DNA from: an uncultured Roseobacter sp.
GTDB taxonomy: Bacteria; Pseudomonadota; Alphaproteobacteria; Rhodobacterales; Rhodobacteraceae
DNA: 64,000 bases
Direction of reading: 5' to 3'
Assembly (NCBI RefSeq): GCF_947493125.1
Contig: NZ_CANLQB010000001.1
Coordinates: 682,001-746,000, forward strand
In this document: positions 62,384 to 64,000 of the stretch, piece by piece
How positions within the stretch are numbered: position 1 is the stretch's first letter
Layout of the letters: every line of letters starts with the position of its first letter
Notes under the pieces: generated by a model
What the model was told of the DNA's origin: nothing
What the model saw: only the letters and a program-made list of their open reading frames with translations
Databases searched by the model: none
Translations under genes and position numbers: made by a program

Positions 62384-63232
62384 TTATGCAGATACAGGGC
62401 GATATGTAGTTGGGCCACTGGTCCTAAAACCAGCAACTTCTGGTTCAGCTATTCGTTCGGAATGACCTAGGAATAGATAGCCATCCGACTTTAAGATGTT
62501 GTGGAAGCGTGGCCACAAATTATTCTGTGTTTTTAGATCAAAGTAGATCACAACATTTCGGCAAAATATGACATCCATTTTCTGCTTCATTGGCCATGAT
62601 GAGAGCAAGTTAAGTTCCCTAAAGGTGATAAGGTCCTTCAAAGCCTTATTGGGATAGTAAAAACTTTCCGGCCCCTCGACTTCCTTAGAGAAGTACCGAT
62701 CAAGGTCGTGATTTGGGATACCTGATGTGAGGCGTTCCGGATATCTTGCCTCATTGGCAAACTTTATGACGTTTGCGTCGATATCAGTTGCAAGAATGCG
62801 GACGTCGAAATCAGATACCGCGGGATCGACTTGAAGAAGTGTCATCGCGATTGATAATGCTTCCTGCCCATTAGAGGCGCCTGCCGACCAAATACGTACT
62901 TTTTTTCCCGCACGCAAATCCGGTAACATCTTTTGCTTCAAAGCTTGACTTAAAACGTCGAAATGATGCTTTTCCCTAAAGAAGTGGGATACGTTCGTCG
63001 TAAGGGCGGAAATCATGTGACGCCGCTCTTGTCGGCCCGCTTCTGAGCATACAAAGGCGCTGTAGTCTTCGAAGTCAGGTATGTTTAGCGCTCGAAGACG
63101 ATGGCGCAAGCGCGATTGAATCATCGATGTTTTTTCAACGGCGAGCTGCAGTCCGCTCTCACGATACGCCAGTTGCGCGATCGCATCAAAACTCTCTGCG
63201 GTTATTCCGTTGTCGCTTACTTGACCTTTCAT
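62384..63232 (-). CDS. cheR: CheR, chemoreceptor methyltransferase
   Basis: 282 residues. The N-terminal helical domain has RLRHRLRALNIPDFEDY and TNVSHFFREKHHFDVL. The SAM-binding domain has VRIWSAGASNGQEALSIAMT, LATDIDANVIKFA and VIFCRNVVIYFDLKTQ. It opposes CheB. The overlap with cheW is one base. Confidence 0.94.
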   Translation of the reverse strand: MKGQVSDNGITAESFDAIAQLAYRESGLQLAVEKTSMIQSRLRHRLRALNIPDFEDYSAFVCSEAGRQERRHMISALTTNVSHFFREKHHFDVLSQALKQKMLPDLRAGKKVRIWSAGASNGQEALSIAMTLLQVDPAVSDFDVRILATDIDANVIKFANEARYPERLTSGIPNHDLDRYFSKEVEGPESFYYPNKALKDLITFRELNLLSSWPMKQKMDVIFCRNVVIYFDLKTQNNLWPRFHNILKSDGYLFLGHSERIAEPEVAGFRTSGPTTYRPVSA

Positions 63233-63690
63233 TATGCCGCGTCGCTTTGAACAGAGGTTACGATAGAGCTGAGATCCAGGACACGTATCATACGTTCGTC
63301 AATCAGAGTTAACGCGCTGACGACGTTTGGAGAATTGCTTGTTTGCAGTTCCGGCGGAGGCTGCAGATCTTCATCAGTCAATGCGATTATGTCAGAGACG
63401 GCGTCAACGAGGAGGCCGGTCATAACGTCATCATGATTGACAACAATAATGACGTTTCTATCGGTTTGTCTTTGCGGCTCGAGGCCGAGGCGTTCGGACA
63501 GATCCATGACAGGCAGAACTGTACCACGGAGATTTATAACGCCTTTCATGTAGCTCGGCGCGTGCGGCAGTGGTGTCGTCTTGGTCCATCCCCGAATCTC
63601 GCGCACCGACATTATGTCCAATGAATATTCTTGATCTGCGAGTTGGAAGGTCAGCAGTTCTATTGCAGTGGGTTTTTCCTTTTCGCTCAT
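63232..63690 (-). CDS. cheW: CheW, receptor-kinase coupling protein
   Basis: 152 residues, a single SH3-like CheW domain: FQLADQEYSLDIMSVREIRG, APSYMKGVINLRGTVLPVMD and GLLVDAVSDIIALTDEDL. It links receptors to CheA. It overlaps cheA by four bases at 63687-63690. Confidence 0.94.
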   Translation of the reverse strand: MSEKEKPTAIELLTFQLADQEYSLDIMSVREIRGWTKTTPLPHAPSYMKGVINLRGTVLPVMDLSERLGLEPQRQTDRNVIIVVNHDDVMTGLLVDAVSDIIALTDEDLQPPPELQTSNSPNVVSALTLIDERMIRVLDLSSIVTSVQSDAA

Positions 63691-64000
63691 GCCGTTTGTC
63701 CTGTGTTAGCTGGTGAAACCGCAACTCCCGATGAGCTGATTGCATTGGTGATGATGTCCGAGGTGTCGAGGATCAATGCAATCTGCCCATCACCGAGAAT
63801 GGTGGCGGCTGCGATCCCTGGTGCCCGATAGAAGCTATCATCCAGACCTTTGATGACGACTTGGCGCTGATCTTGAATGCTGTCGATTATAAGCGCGGCA
63901 CGACCACCATCTTCATGCGCGATTAGCAGCACCACCGAGCCCTCATGATCATCTACCGGTTCGCGATAGCCGAGCTCTTTGCCGAGGTCGAAAAGCGGGA
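63687..64000 (-). CDS. cheA: CheA histidine kinase, C-terminal end (partial)
   Basis: 104 residues read from the window edge as PLFDLGKELGYREPVDDHEG followed by GSVVLLIAHEDGGRAALIID and ISSSGVAVSPANTGQTA. This is the C-terminal CheW-like (P5) regulatory domain of CheA: ILDTSDIITNAI and IIDSIQDQRQVVIKGLDDSF match the expected strands. The rest of the kinase lies outside the window. Confidence 0.9.
   Translation of the reverse strand, partial: PLFDLGKELGYREPVDDHEGSVVLLIAHEDGGRAALIIDSIQDQRQVVIKGLDDSFYRAPGIAAATILGDGQIALILDTSDIITNAISSSGVAVSPANTGQTA

Noticed and set aside
1-64000. tRNA, rRNA or CRISPR array
   Set aside because: I saw no cloverleaf-like tRNA sequence, rRNA core sequence or regularly spaced direct repeats on either strand by eye; a tRNA scan was not run.

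Overview
The window looks like DNA from a member of the Rhodobacterales (Roseobacter-type alphaproteobacteria). The grounds are a complete Kelly-Friedrich sox gene set in the order soxTRS / soxVWXYZABCDEF, a VPLPA-type surface-sorting tail, a BTAD-hydrolase fusion, a MocR regulator and an alphaproteobacterial cheA-W-R-Y cluster, all in G+C-rich DNA. I found no rRNA, tRNA or CRISPR array. The sequence alone does not show whether this is chromosome or a large plasmid.

Region 1 (1-19.8 kb) is accessory, mobile DNA with patches that read AT-richer than the rest. At both ends it carries conjugation genes: a VirD4/TraG coupling protein with small membrane-protein neighbours (1-4.0 kb), and a mobC-relaxase pair (17.8-19.5 kb) followed by a large glycine-zipper protein with a small partner. 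Between these lie a membrane metallopeptidase with a small upstream gene, an operon of a VPLPA-tailed secreted protein plus three divergent secreted paralogues, and a catalytic-domain-only tyrosine recombinase beside a 15-bp inverted repeat. Next comes a probable defence island: an Abi/DRT-type reverse transcriptase, a run of four perfect three-base-loop hairpins, a multi-span membrane protein and a 997-residue PHP-SMC (TrlF-like) ATPase. ArdA antirestriction and a small partner follow.

Region 2 (19.8-39.3 kb) is a sulfur-oxidation island. soxT-soxR-soxS runs leftward and soxV-W, soxX-Y-Z-A, then soxB-C-D-E-F run rightward. Downstream are a DUF302 protein, a second YeeE transporter, two beta-lactamase-fold proteins (SoxG/SoxH-like, one without the zinc motif), a Crp/Fnr regulator with a CX5C cysteine pair, a DUF2892 protein, a PmpA/PmpB-type transporter pair, a SpoIIAA-like protein and a cytochrome c lipoprotein. 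I find ATTC-N8-GAAT operators before soxX and before the soxG-like gene, and a one-mismatch copy between soxS and soxV. SoxR carries two cysteines 66 residues apart, as in the persulfide sensor SqrR. Together these point to a persulfide-responsive regulon.

Region 3 (39.5-57.9 kb) is mixed chromosomal-type content: a 1058-residue RCC1/RTX secreted protein, divergent mocR and pyridoxamine-oxidase-like genes, a BTAD activator fused to an alpha/beta hydrolase and divergent from a homocysteine methyltransferase, a GNAT acetyltransferase, a renalase-like flavoprotein, a TSUP exporter, an FAH-family hydrolase, an ABC/FtsX exporter with a lipocalin-like periplasmic protein, and an acyl-CoA dehydrogenase.

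Region 4 (58-64 kb) is a chemotaxis locus split in two. cheB-cheD face right and cheA-cheW-cheR-cheY-orf face left. Between them lies a decayed IS5-family transposase gene interrupted by an equally decayed IS3-family element with recognisable terminal inverted repeats.
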